Below, piece by piece: positions 9,342 through 16,408 of a DNA stretch of 64,000 nucleotides (positions are counted from its first letter, which is position 1; the number at the start of each line of letters is the position of its first letter). The stretch is from Paenirhizobium cremeum (GTDB lineage: Bacteria; Pseudomonadota; Alphaproteobacteria; Rhizobiales; Rhizobiaceae), in the NCBI RefSeq assembly GCF_022884085.1, contig NZ_JAGGCS010000014.1:1-64000 (forward strand), in the 5' to 3' direction. The position numbers and the translations under genes were made by a program. The notes under the pieces are model-generated. The model was not told where the DNA came from and did no database searches. It saw only the letters and a list, made by a program, of their open reading frames with translations.

Positions 9342-9863
9342 TCAGGCGCGCGTCTGGCGCGCCACCCAGGACGGAATGATCTCGCTTGCCAGTTGCCGCG
9401 GCTTGTGGCCGAGGGCAAGCTGATCCAGTTCCATGCCGGACTTGGCCACGGCGATGGCATGGCGCTTCGGCATCAGCAGACCGTTTTCCAGGGGCGGCAG
9501 CCGCCGGCCGATGCGCTGATAGAATGGACGCCGGTGATAACGCGAGGGGGAAAAGCGCGCCGGAACCTTGTAGAGACCGATATATTCCGCGATCTCGTCG
9601 ATCCAGCCATGCGCAGGCCGCGCGCCCGGCTCGACCAGAAGCAGCCATTCGCCGCGGGCGGCGCGCAGGACATCCTTGATGTCCCACTGGACATAGAAGC
9701 GGCAACCGGCGGCATCGGCGATCCGCGACGTGCCGTCACGCGAACCGTGGTCCAGCACCACCACGTCGCTCACTAGGCCCTCGACCGCACCCGCCACCAG
9801 CACGCCGAGCGTTTGCGCCAGCTCGGGTTCCTGATCGCGGCATTCCATAATCACTGTCAGCAT
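9342..9863 (-). CDS. Small family 2-like glycosyltransferase
   Basis: This 173-residue protein is little more than the nucleotide-binding half of a GT-A domain. It has the first strand MLTVIMECRDQEPELAQTL, a DHGSRDGT loop in place of the usual DDGSTDGT, and a later LLVEPGARP segment where the metal-binding DxD would be expected. The absence of DxD leaves its catalytic status unclear. No membrane helices are present. It is convergent with moaB and divergent from the radical SAM gene. The substrate is unknown. Confidence 0.75.
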   Translation of the reverse strand: MLTVIMECRDQEPELAQTLGVLVAGAVEGLVSDVVVLDHGSRDGTSRIADAAGCRFYVQWDIKDVLRAARGEWLLLVEPGARPAHGWIDEIAEYIGLYKVPARFSPSRYHRRPFYQRIGRRLPPLENGLLMPKRHAIAVAKSGMELDQLALGHKPRQLASEIIPSWVARQTRA

Positions 9864-9917
9864 CGGCTAGATTTACCGCATCGCACAAGCAATTGCCACA
9901 GACCATTTTTCAATTTT

Positions 9918-9932
9918 GTTCTTGCAATGTTC
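9918..9932 (+). promoter_or_regulatory. LexA (SOS) box, GTTC-N7-GTTC
   Basis: The direct repeat GTTC TTGCAAT GTTC matches the alphaproteobacterial LexA operator GTTC-N7-GTTC exactly. It sits 63 to 77 bases upstream of the radical SAM gene. A possible promoter (TTGCAA 9923-9928, 16 bases, TAGGAA) overlaps it, so LexA bound here would repress. SOS control of the downstream gene is inferred. Confidence 0.6.
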
Positions 9933-9994
9933 TCATTTTGGCGCTAGGAATTTAATCATCAACGGCGCGCTGCGAGCAGTCGCGAGGAGCAAAC

Positions 9995-11152
9995 ATGAAC
10001 GAGCTGTCTCTTGTGGGGCAGGCTGCTTTCCAGCCTGCCAATACGGCGGATATTGCCGATGCGATGATTTCGGCCTCGGGGCTCAGGATCGAGATCGACC
10101 GCCGCCGCGGGCGGGGCGCCGGGATGAATCCTTCCGGCCGCTTCGAGAACCAGGAGCGCGTCGCCTTCGACGATGGCTGGGCGACGCTCGAGGAGATGCC
10201 GCCGTTCCGGACCGAGGTGCAGGTGGAAAAGCCGCGCACGGTGATTACCCGCAACGAGTCGCCGGACATTCCCTTCGACCGTTCGATCAATCCCTATCGG
10301 GGCTGCGAGCACGGCTGTATCTATTGCTTCGCGCGGCCGACCCACAGCTACATGGGGCTGTCGGCCGGACTCGATTTCGAGGCCAAGCTGTTTGCCAAGC
10401 CCGATGCTCCAAGGCTTCTTGAGCGGGAACTCGCCAAACCCGGCTACAAGCCGCGGACCCTTGCGATCGGCACCAATACCGATCCCTACCAGCCGATCGA
10501 GCGGGAATGGCGCATCATGCGGCAGATCCTAGAAGTGCTGGACAAGGCGAACCATCCCGTGGCGATCGTCACCAAGTCGGCGCTGATCCTCAGGGATCTC
10601 GATATCCTGTCCTCGATGGCCGAGCGCGGGCTTGCCAAGGTGGCGATTTCCGTGACGACGCTCGACCGCAAGCTGGCGCGCAGCATGGAACCCCGCGCCT
10701 CGACGCCGAGCCGCCGGCTGGAAGCGATCCGCGGGCTTTCGGAAGCCGGCATACCGACGGGCGTGCTGGTTGCCCCTGTCATCCCGGCACTTAACGATCA
10801 CGAGATCGAGCGAGTGCTGGATTCGGCCAAGGCCGCGGGCGCCACCGAGGCCGGCTATGTGCTGCTGCGGCTGCCCTATGAGGTGAGCCCGCTCTTCCGT
10901 GATTGGCTGCTGCAGAATTATCCGGACCGCTATCGCCACGTGATGTCGCTGGTGCGCTCGATGCGCGGCGGCAAGGATTACGACGCAGAGTTCGGCAAGC
11001 GGATGAAGGGTGCCGGTCCCTATGCCTGGCAGATCAGCCGCCGCTTCGAAATGGCCACCAAACGGCTCGGCATGATCCGCCGCAGCATGCATCTGCGCGA
11101 CGACCTTTTCACCCCGCCGGATGGAAGCGGCGTTCAGCTGTCGCTGCTCTGA
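9995..11152 (+). CDS. PA0069-family radical SAM protein
   Basis: The 385-residue protein has a radical SAM core whose 4Fe-4S cluster is bound by Cys104, Cys108 and Cys111 (CEHGCIYC). The following FARPTHSYMGLSAGLDFE segment is typical of the PA0069 family, which is distantly related to spore photoproduct lyase (SplB). The reaction is unknown. The LexA box in its promoter suggests a DNA-damage role. A GAGGAG ribosome site precedes the ATG. The C-terminus (SGVQLSLL) looks complete. Confidence 0.88.
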   Translation: MNELSLVGQAAFQPANTADIADAMISASGLRIEIDRRRGRGAGMNPSGRFENQERVAFDDGWATLEEMPPFRTEVQVEKPRTVITRNESPDIPFDRSINPYRGCEHGCIYCFARPTHSYMGLSAGLDFEAKLFAKPDAPRLLERELAKPGYKPRTLAIGTNTDPYQPIEREWRIMRQILEVLDKANHPVAIVTKSALILRDLDILSSMAERGLAKVAISVTTLDRKLARSMEPRASTPSRRLEAIRGLSEAGIPTGVLVAPVIPALNDHEIERVLDSAKAAGATEAGYVLLRLPYEVSPLFRDWLLQNYPDRYRHVMSLVRSMRGGKDYDAEFGKRMKGAGPYAWQISRRFEMATKRLGMIRRSMHLRDDLFTPPDGSGVQLSLL

Positions 11153-11174
11153 AAGGGCCGAGGGCTTCGATTTC

Positions 11175-11195
11175 TCCGGCCGGTTTCCGGCCGGA
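11175..11195 (+). terminator. Hairpin after the radical SAM gene
   Basis: A perfect 9-bp stem, TCCGGCCGG / CCGGCCGGA, with a TTT loop starts 23 bases after the stop codon. There is no T-run behind it, so it is a weak terminator or an RNA-stabilising hairpin. Confidence 0.4.
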
Positions 11196-11333
11196 TGCAT
11201 GACTTCCGGTGCTATCCGCCGCCTCGCACCGGATGACAGGTCTCCCGGCAACCGCCACGATGGTCCGTATCCCCTGACGGACATCGATGCCGGGGACTTG
11301 CAGGAGATCGGGTGGGCGTGCGATTTCTGCCGC

Positions 11334-12008
11334 ATGAAACGCACGCCGCCCGATTCTCCGACCCTTTTCGAAGCGCTTTCCCTCGGTCCAGATTTTTCGA
11401 TCGAGGCGATGGCGATTAAACAGGGACTGTCGCCCGTGGCCGGTACGGACGAGGCAGGCAGGGGCCCCCTCGCAGGTCCGGTGGTGGCCGCAGCCGTCAT
11501 TCTCGACCCCGGCAACATTCCTTCGGGCCTCAACGATTCCAAGAAACTGACAGTCGCCCAGCGCGAGGCACTGTTCGAGATCATCCTCGACTGCGCCACC
11601 GTGTCGATCGCCTCTTCGTCGCCTCGCCATATCGACGAACGGGACATCCGCAAGGCAAGCCTTGATGCGATGCGCCGGGCAGTTGCGGGCCTCGCCCTGC
11701 CGCCGCAGCACGTTCTAGCCGACGGACGGGACGTACCCGGTGGCCTCACCTGCAGCGGCAAGGCGGTGGTCAAGGGCGATGCCCGCTCCGTCTCGATCGC
11801 CGCCGCCTCCATTCTCGCCAAGGTGACCCGGGACCGGATGATGGCACGGGCCGGCCTCGTTTATCCTCATTACGGCTTCGCCGGACATGCGGGCTATGGA
11901 ACGGCCCGGCATCGGGCGGCAATCGCCATTCACGGCCCTTGCCCCCTGCACAGAATGAGCTTCAGGCCGTTCAGAACGGACGGAACCGAGGAGACGGAGA
12001 CGGGCTGA
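11334..12008 (+). CDS. rnhB: Ribonuclease HII
   Basis: RNase HII cuts the RNA strand of RNA-DNA hybrids and removes single ribonucleotides from DNA. The 224-residue protein shows the N-terminal GTDEAGRGPLAGPVVAAA motif with catalytic Asp39 and Glu40, Asp130 in VLADGRDVPG, and the SVSIAAASILAKVTRDR segment that supplies the last acidic residue. The ATG at 11334 gives the start seen in relatives (MKR-x-PPDSPTLF). The frame is open upstream but has no good ribosome site. The gene is convergent with the ATP synthase operon. Confidence 0.95.
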   Translation: MKRTPPDSPTLFEALSLGPDFSIEAMAIKQGLSPVAGTDEAGRGPLAGPVVAAAVILDPGNIPSGLNDSKKLTVAQREALFEIILDCATVSIASSSPRHIDERDIRKASLDAMRRAVAGLALPPQHVLADGRDVPGGLTCSGKAVVKGDARSVSIAAASILAKVTRDRMMARAGLVYPHYGFAGHAGYGTARHRAAIAIHGPCPLHRMSFRPFRTDGTEETETG

Positions 12009-12097
12009 CAGCCACGTCACGGTGACCGAAAGGCAAACTGGCGAACGCCGTTTTTTCCGGAAGTCCATCGGACGATATCGGGACGCTGGCTCAAACG

Positions 12098-12130
12098 AAA
12101 ACCGGGGCCACCTTGCGGCAGCCCCGGTTT
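12098..12130 (-). terminator. Terminator of the F0 ATP synthase operon
   Basis: A 10-bp perfect stem, AAACCGGGGC / GCCCCGGTTT, with a 12-base loop lies 25 bases past the atpF stop. On the minus strand the 3' arm ends in TTTT. It could also serve the convergent rnhB. Confidence 0.75.
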
Positions 12131-12155
12131 CAAACATCTAACCCTGAAAGTGAAC

Positions 12156-12647
12156 TTAGTTCAGGCGCGCCTTCACTTCGCCCAGAGCCCCCTTGAACAG
12201 GTTGTCCTGAACGCTCGCATCGGCCTTCTTGGCAAGCACGGTCTCGGCGGCTGCGACGGCGAGATCCACGGCGGCTGCACGAACGGCATTGACGGCGTCC
12301 GTCTCGGCCTGCTTGATCTTCTGTTCGGAAAGCGCGTTGCGGCGGGCAACGAACTCCTCGGTCTTCACCTTGGCTTCTGCGGTCAGGGCAGCGGCTTCGC
12401 GCTCGGCAGCGGCGACGATGGCCGCAGCCTCGGCTTCGGCTTCCTTGCGCTTGCGCTGGTATTCGGCCAGCACATGCTGAGCCTCTTCACGCAGCCGCTT
12501 CGCTTCGGCAAGCTCGTTGCGGATCTTGTCGGCGCGCTCGTCGAGAGACTTTGCGACCATGCCCGGAACCTTCAGATAGACGATCAGGGCGAAGAAGAGG
12601 AGAAGGCCGACGAAGGCAAAGAAAGTAGCATCGAAATGCATGGTCAT
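12156..12647 (-). CDS. atpF: ATP synthase F0 subunit b
   Basis: Subunit b forms part of the peripheral stalk that holds F1 to the membrane motor. The 163-residue protein has one N-terminal membrane helix (FFAFVGLLLFFALIVYL) and then a long, Ala/Glu/Lys-rich coiled coil. Its start overlaps the stop of the b' gene by four bases (ATGA). An internal ATG two codons later is equally possible. It is the last gene of the operon and is followed by the hairpin at 12098. Confidence 0.95.
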   Translation of the reverse strand: MTMHFDATFFAFVGLLLFFALIVYLKVPGMVAKSLDERADKIRNELAEAKRLREEAQHVLAEYQRKRKEAEAEAAAIVAAAEREAAALTAEAKVKTEEFVARRNALSEQKIKQAETDAVNAVRAAAVDLAVAAAETVLAKKADASVQDNLFKGALGEVKARLN

Positions 12648-13234
12648 GCCCCCTGCTTGGCTGCAGCGCTGACGGCAGCCTTGATGTCGGCCGCGGTTGC
12701 CTTGGCACCGATGAGCTGCTCGACGATGGCTCCCACGGTATCCACGGCAATCGTATCGACCTCGGCAAATGCCTTGGCCTTGATGTCCGCGATGCGGGTT
12801 TCGGCTGCGGCAAGCTTGCCAGCGAGTTCAGCCTCGACGGCGGCGCGATCCGCATCGGCCTTTGCCTTGGCGGCGTCGCGGGCGGAGCTGGCGATCTGGC
12901 CGGCCTTCGCCTTGGCGGCGCTGAGTTCGCGCTCATAGGTTTCGATCGCCGCATCGGCCTCGGACTTCAGCCGCGAGGCTTCGTCGAGATCCTGCGCGAT
13001 GCGATCGTGACGATTTTCCAGAATGCCACCAACGCGCGGCACGATGACCTTCTGCATGAGCACGTAGAAAAGGCCGAACGTAATCACCAGCCACAGAAGC
13101 TGCGACGGATAGGTCGTCTGGTCGAATGGCGGGAATACGCCGCCACCATGACCCGCTTCGCCGGGAACGCCGGTCTCCGTGTGGGTCTGGCCCTCTGCCG
13201 GTACTTCCTCGGCATAGGCGGGGGTCACAAACAT
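12644..13234 (-). CDS. atpF2: ATP synthase F0 subunit b'
   Basis: This is the second, diverged b-type stalk subunit found in alphaproteobacteria and cyanobacteria; b and b' form a heterodimer. The 196-residue protein has an extra N-terminal segment (about 35 residues, FVTPAYAEEVPAEG onward) that may be a cleavable export signal, followed by the membrane helix LLWLVITFGLFYVLM (about 45-60) and the coiled coil. A strong GGAGGTG site fixes the ATG at 13234 rather than an upstream start. It overlaps atpF by four bases. Confidence 0.95.
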   Translation of the reverse strand: MFVTPAYAEEVPAEGQTHTETGVPGEAGHGGGVFPPFDQTTYPSQLLWLVITFGLFYVLMQKVIVPRVGGILENRHDRIAQDLDEASRLKSEADAAIETYERELSAAKAKAGQIASSARDAAKAKADADRAAVEAELAGKLAAAETRIADIKAKAFAEVDTIAVDTVGAIVEQLIGAKATAADIKAAVSAAAKQGA

Positions 13235-13315
13235 GCTCACCTCCAGGTGTACTCTCAAATGCTCAAGGATCACGGACGCCGGACGGCGCGCCGTGATCCC
13301 AAACTCCGGCCGTTA

Positions 13316-13543
13316 TCAGACGGCGAAAAGGAGGAGGAGAGCGATGAGCAGCGAGAAGATGCCCAGAGCTTCCGTAACGGCGAAGCCGAATACCAGACGG
13401 CCGAACTGGCTGTCAGCGGCAGACGGATTGCGCAGAGCGCCGGACAGGTAGTTGCCGAAGATGTTGCCGAGGCCCAGAGCCGTGCCGGCCATGCCAAAGC
13501 AAGCCAAACCTGCGCCGATGAACTTTGCTGCTTCCGCTTCCAT
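13316..13543 (-). CDS. atpE: ATP synthase F0 subunit c
   Basis: This 75-residue hairpin proteolipid forms the rotating c-ring. It has two membrane helices joined by the polar RNPSAADSQFGR loop, and the proton-carrying carboxylate is Glu58 in FAVTEALGIFSL. There is no sign of a sodium-binding variant (no Gln/Glu pair in the first helix). A GGAG site precedes the chosen ATG. Spacing to atpB upstream is 69 bases. Confidence 0.97.
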   Translation of the reverse strand: MEAEAAKFIGAGLACFGMAGTALGLGNIFGNYLSGALRNPSAADSQFGRLVFGFAVTEALGIFSLLIALLLLFAV

Positions 13544-13612
13544 GAATGAACTCCTTCGAGATGGTTGTTGCGGCAAATGACTGACGCCGGATGACGCCAA
13601 TGTCGGTTATCC

Positions 13613-14365
13613 TTAGTGCCCGCCGGGGTGAATTGCGTCGTTGAGGTACATGCAAGTCAGTACCGCGAAGACGTAAGCCTGCAGGAAGGCGACGAGGAAC
13701 TCGAGACCGGTCAGGGCGACGGTCATGATGAGCGGCAGGATCGCGCCACCGATGCCGACCGCGCCCAGCGCGCCCAGCGAGGCGACGAAGCCCGCGAAAA
13801 CTTTCAGCGTGATGTGTCCGGCCAGCATGTTGGCGAAGAGACGAACGGAGAGCGAGATCGGACGCGACAGGAACGAGATGATTTCGATCATGACGACCAG
13901 CGGCAGAAGCAAACCGGGAACCCCGCTCGGCACGAAGATCTGCAGGAAATGCAGGCCGTGCTTGTAGAAACCGTAAACGAGGACCGTACTGATGACGAAC
14001 AGAGCCAGCGCGAAGGTGACGATGATCTGCGAGGTCACTGTAAAGAAGTAGGGCATCATGCCGAGCAGGTTCGCGGTCAGCACGAACATGAACAGCGAGA
14101 AGACCATGGGGAAGAACTTCATGCCGTGGCTGCCGGCGCCTTCGCGCAGCATCGAGGCGATGAACTCATAGGACATTTCAGCGACCGACTGCGCACGGCC
14201 CGGGATCAGGCCACGGTTCGAGGTCGAGAAATAAAGGAAACCCGAAGCGCAGGCGACGGTCGCGACCATGAAGAGCGACGCATTGGTGAACGAAAAATCA
14301 ATTCCGCCGAGTTCGATCGGCACAATCTTCTGGATCAGGAACTGATGAGTCGGATCGTTTGACAC
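13613..14365 (-). CDS. atpB: ATP synthase F0 subunit a
   Basis: Subunit a provides the two proton half-channels next to the c-ring. The 250-residue protein has five or six membrane helices and the essential arginine Arg175 in SLSVRLFANMLAGH. The start is a GTG (protein begins MSNDPTHQFL), the only in-frame start that fits the family N-terminus. It lies second in the operon after atpI. Confidence 0.96.
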   Translation of the reverse strand: MSNDPTHQFLIQKIVPIELGGIDFSFTNASLFMVATVACASGFLYFSTSNRGLIPGRAQSVAEMSYEFIASMLREGAGSHGMKFFPMVFSLFMFVLTANLLGMMPYFFTVTSQIIVTFALALFVISTVLVYGFYKHGLHFLQIFVPSGVPGLLLPLVVMIEIISFLSRPISLSVRLFANMLAGHITLKVFAGFVASLGALGAVGIGGAILPLIMTVALTGLEFLVAFLQAYVFAVLTCMYLNDAIHPGGH

Positions 14366-14430
14366 CTTATGGTCTCTTTCGCTTTAGCCCGCATGGGCGG
14401 GGATCTGCCTGACTTGCGCTCCAGCCGGCC

Positions 14431-14793
14431 TCAGCCGTCGTTACGCCCATTCTTCGTCTGCCCACCGCGATCCGCCGGATGGGGCGTCGAAACGACACCC
14501 GCCGAACGAAGCACGTTCAACACACCGGCACAGAAACCGAGCAGCAGCAAGATAATCATGCCCCACGGCGCCGTGCCGATAAAACGGTCGAAGAGATAGC
14601 CCAGAATGGCACCGACGACGATGGCGGAAATGAATTCGCTCGAAAGCTTCATGGCCTGAGCATAACCCTTGCGGCTTTGCTCGGCACTCTGCTCCGCGGC
14701 TTCGTCACCCCTCGCCTCGGCTCCCCGCTTCGCCAGTTCGGCGGCAAGGCGCCTGCGACGCTCTTCCAGACCTTCCCGATCGTCATCCGTCAT
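14431..14793 (-). CDS. atpI: ATP synthase assembly protein AtpI
   Basis: AtpI is a small membrane protein, encoded first in many ATP synthase operons, that helps c-ring assembly or magnesium supply. The 120-residue protein has a charged N-terminal half (about residues 1-45, rich in Arg/Glu) and two helices, FISAIVVGAILGYLF and GMIILLLLGFCAGVLNVL. It precedes atpB by 65 bases and is cotranscribed from the promoter at 14896-14924. Confidence 0.9.
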   Translation of the reverse strand: MTDDDREGLEERRRRLAAELAKRGAEARGDEAAEQSAEQSRKGYAQAMKLSSEFISAIVVGAILGYLFDRFIGTAPWGMIILLLLGFCAGVLNVLRSAGVVSTPHPADRGGQTKNGRNDG

Positions 14794-14895
14794 GGCTTCC
14801 TCCGTCCGTTCTCCGAGTCAGGCAGCCGCTTGGCCCGCCAGGAACACAAGAAACGGCAGGAAAATGCCCTTCCGGCCCGTTCTGAAGTCGGGCGC

Positions 14896-14924
14896 ACCAT
14901 AATTTTGAGAGCCCCCATAGTCAA
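14896..14924 (-). promoter_or_regulatory. Promoter of the atpIBEF'F operon
   Basis: On the minus strand TTGACT (14919-14924) and TATGGT (14896-14901) are separated by 17 bases. The predicted transcript start is roughly 95 bases before atpI. It is the best housekeeping promoter in this 290-base gap. Confidence 0.6.
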
Positions 14925-15082
14925 GGCATTGAGGGCCCAAGTTTCACCACAAATTAACCGGGGAAAATCATAGACTTAAGTCGCAAGTACCGATTTGGGC
15001 TGCATGACGGCGGTCAAACCGGGTCACTTGGCCGCGGAATCGGCGGGCGGGCGGGCCGAAATGACACCCGGCTCCGCGAGGA

Positions 15083-16273
15083 TCAGCTCCAGCCGCCGCC
15101 ATAGGTGCGGTAGAAGACGTGCAGGCCGATGCGGCCGACCTTCTTCATGGTGCGGGCCCAGGCCGGCCTTACATAAAGAGCGTGATAATGGGTCGCCGAA
15201 CCGACTTCCTTCAGCCAGATCTTGCCGGCCGTGACCGCCAGCGCCACCTCGCGGGCCACCTTCCAGTGGTACTGGGAGTTCACCCGGTCCTTGATGTTGT
15301 CGCAGGCGAAGGAAAACTGGCATCGATTGCGCCAGTCCTCGTTCTGATAGACCACGCCGCAGATGGTGTCCGGATAGGCCGGATTGCGCACGCGGTTCAG
15401 AATCACCTGGGCGACGGCCGCCTGTCCCTTCACCGATTCTCCGCGCGCCTCGAAATAGATGCCGGAGGCGAGGCATTGCTGTTCGCGGGCGGAAAACACG
15501 GAAGGCGGCAGAACGCTTGCGGCCCAGGCGTGGTCATCCGGTCCGATCTGGGGCACGAAACGCCCCTCCTGCCGGTCCTTCAGGATCGCGTCGAAGGGCG
15601 AGACCCGGGCATAATCGGGATCGGAAGGCGCATAGGCGGTCGCCAGCACGTCGGCGTGGCGATTGGTCACGAGGCCAGCCAGCATGCTCGGCACGCCAGG
15701 ATCGTATTTCGGCTCTTTCTTCTTGAAATAGAAGCTGGCGAGCTCGACCGGCTTGCCCTTCGGCTTGACGAAGGCCGTCTCTTCCGACGGTCGCTTGCGG
15801 GGATCTAGCAGCGAACTGGTGCGTTTCAGGACGGAGCCGGCAGTGAAAGCCCTCGGCGGCAACATCGGTTCGATTGCGACGACGCGGCCCTTTTTCAGCG
15901 CGCGCGTCACCCGATCCTCGTCGGGTCGCGGGTCGGCGGCCTTCTTGCCGCCGTCGAAGGCGATCTTCCGGCCATCGGGCAACAGCATGCCGCTCTCTTC
16001 GGACAGGGCCGACGAACCCGTTTCGGCGAAGGCCAATTGGGCCTGATGCAGCGAGCCGGCAGGCGACGCAGTCAGCACCATGCGCCAATTGGCAGAGCCC
16101 CTGTCCTGGCCGGAGATCAGGCCGGCAAGATCGCCCTGCGCTGCGATGGACGGGAAGGCAAGCCAGGAAACCAGACCGAAGACGACAGGCGAGGCCCATT
16201 TATCGAAACGGGAACGGGACAGCTTCAACAGACGGCTTTTCGAACGCAAAACCGGTACTCCACACGTGACCAC
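15083..16273 (-). CDS. SleB-type cell wall hydrolase
   Basis: The 396-residue protein has an N-terminal signal or anchor helix (about 27-45, WASPVVFGLVSWLAFPSIAA), a long poorly conserved middle and a C-terminal Hydrolase_2 (SleB) domain from about 262. This domain carries the catalytic Glu275 in GIYFEARGESVKGQAAVAQV and the later CQFSFACD and THYHALYVRPAW segments. SleB domains are lytic transglycosylase-like and cut the glycan backbone of peptidoglycan. The start is taken as the GTG at 16273; a TTG eight codons downstream is possible. A TTAACC-type palindrome lies just upstream. Confidence 0.88.
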   Translation of the reverse strand: MVTCGVPVLRSKSRLLKLSRSRFDKWASPVVFGLVSWLAFPSIAAQGDLAGLISGQDRGSANWRMVLTASPAGSLHQAQLAFAETGSSALSEESGMLLPDGRKIAFDGGKKAADPRPDEDRVTRALKKGRVVAIEPMLPPRAFTAGSVLKRTSSLLDPRKRPSEETAFVKPKGKPVELASFYFKKKEPKYDPGVPSMLAGLVTNRHADVLATAYAPSDPDYARVSPFDAILKDRQEGRFVPQIGPDDHAWAASVLPPSVFSAREQQCLASGIYFEARGESVKGQAAVAQVILNRVRNPAYPDTICGVVYQNEDWRNRCQFSFACDNIKDRVNSQYHWKVAREVALAVTAGKIWLKEVGSATHYHALYVRPAWARTMKKVGRIGLHVFYRTYGGGWS

Positions 16274-16298
16274 GGCTACATTAGAAAAACATCTCGCA

Positions 16299-16319
16299 TT
16301 AACCTTGATGCATGGTTAA
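16299..16319. promoter_or_regulatory. TTAACC-N9-GGTTAA palindrome before the SleB-type gene
   Basis: Inverted arms TTAACC and GGTTAA spaced by nine bases lie 26 to 46 bases before the hydrolase start. One arm reads TTAACCAT on the minus strand, the half-site recognised by the cell-cycle regulator CtrA in several alphaproteobacteria. CtrA control is inferred from motif and gene function only. Confidence 0.35.
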
Positions 16320-16356
16320 CGGACGCCGGCGCGGTCGCCCGTTCCGGCACGAAAAA

Positions 16357-16380
16357 GGCCGCCGGAAACGACCGGCGGCC
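16357..16380 (-). terminator. Terminator of the corA-kup unit
   Basis: A perfect 9-bp stem, GGCCGCCGG / CCGGCGGCC, with a 6-base loop is followed on the minus strand by TTTTT. It lies 28 bases past the kup stop. Confidence 0.88.
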
Positions 16381-16408
16381 TGACATTTTCGTGATTGGCA
16401 AGGATGCC

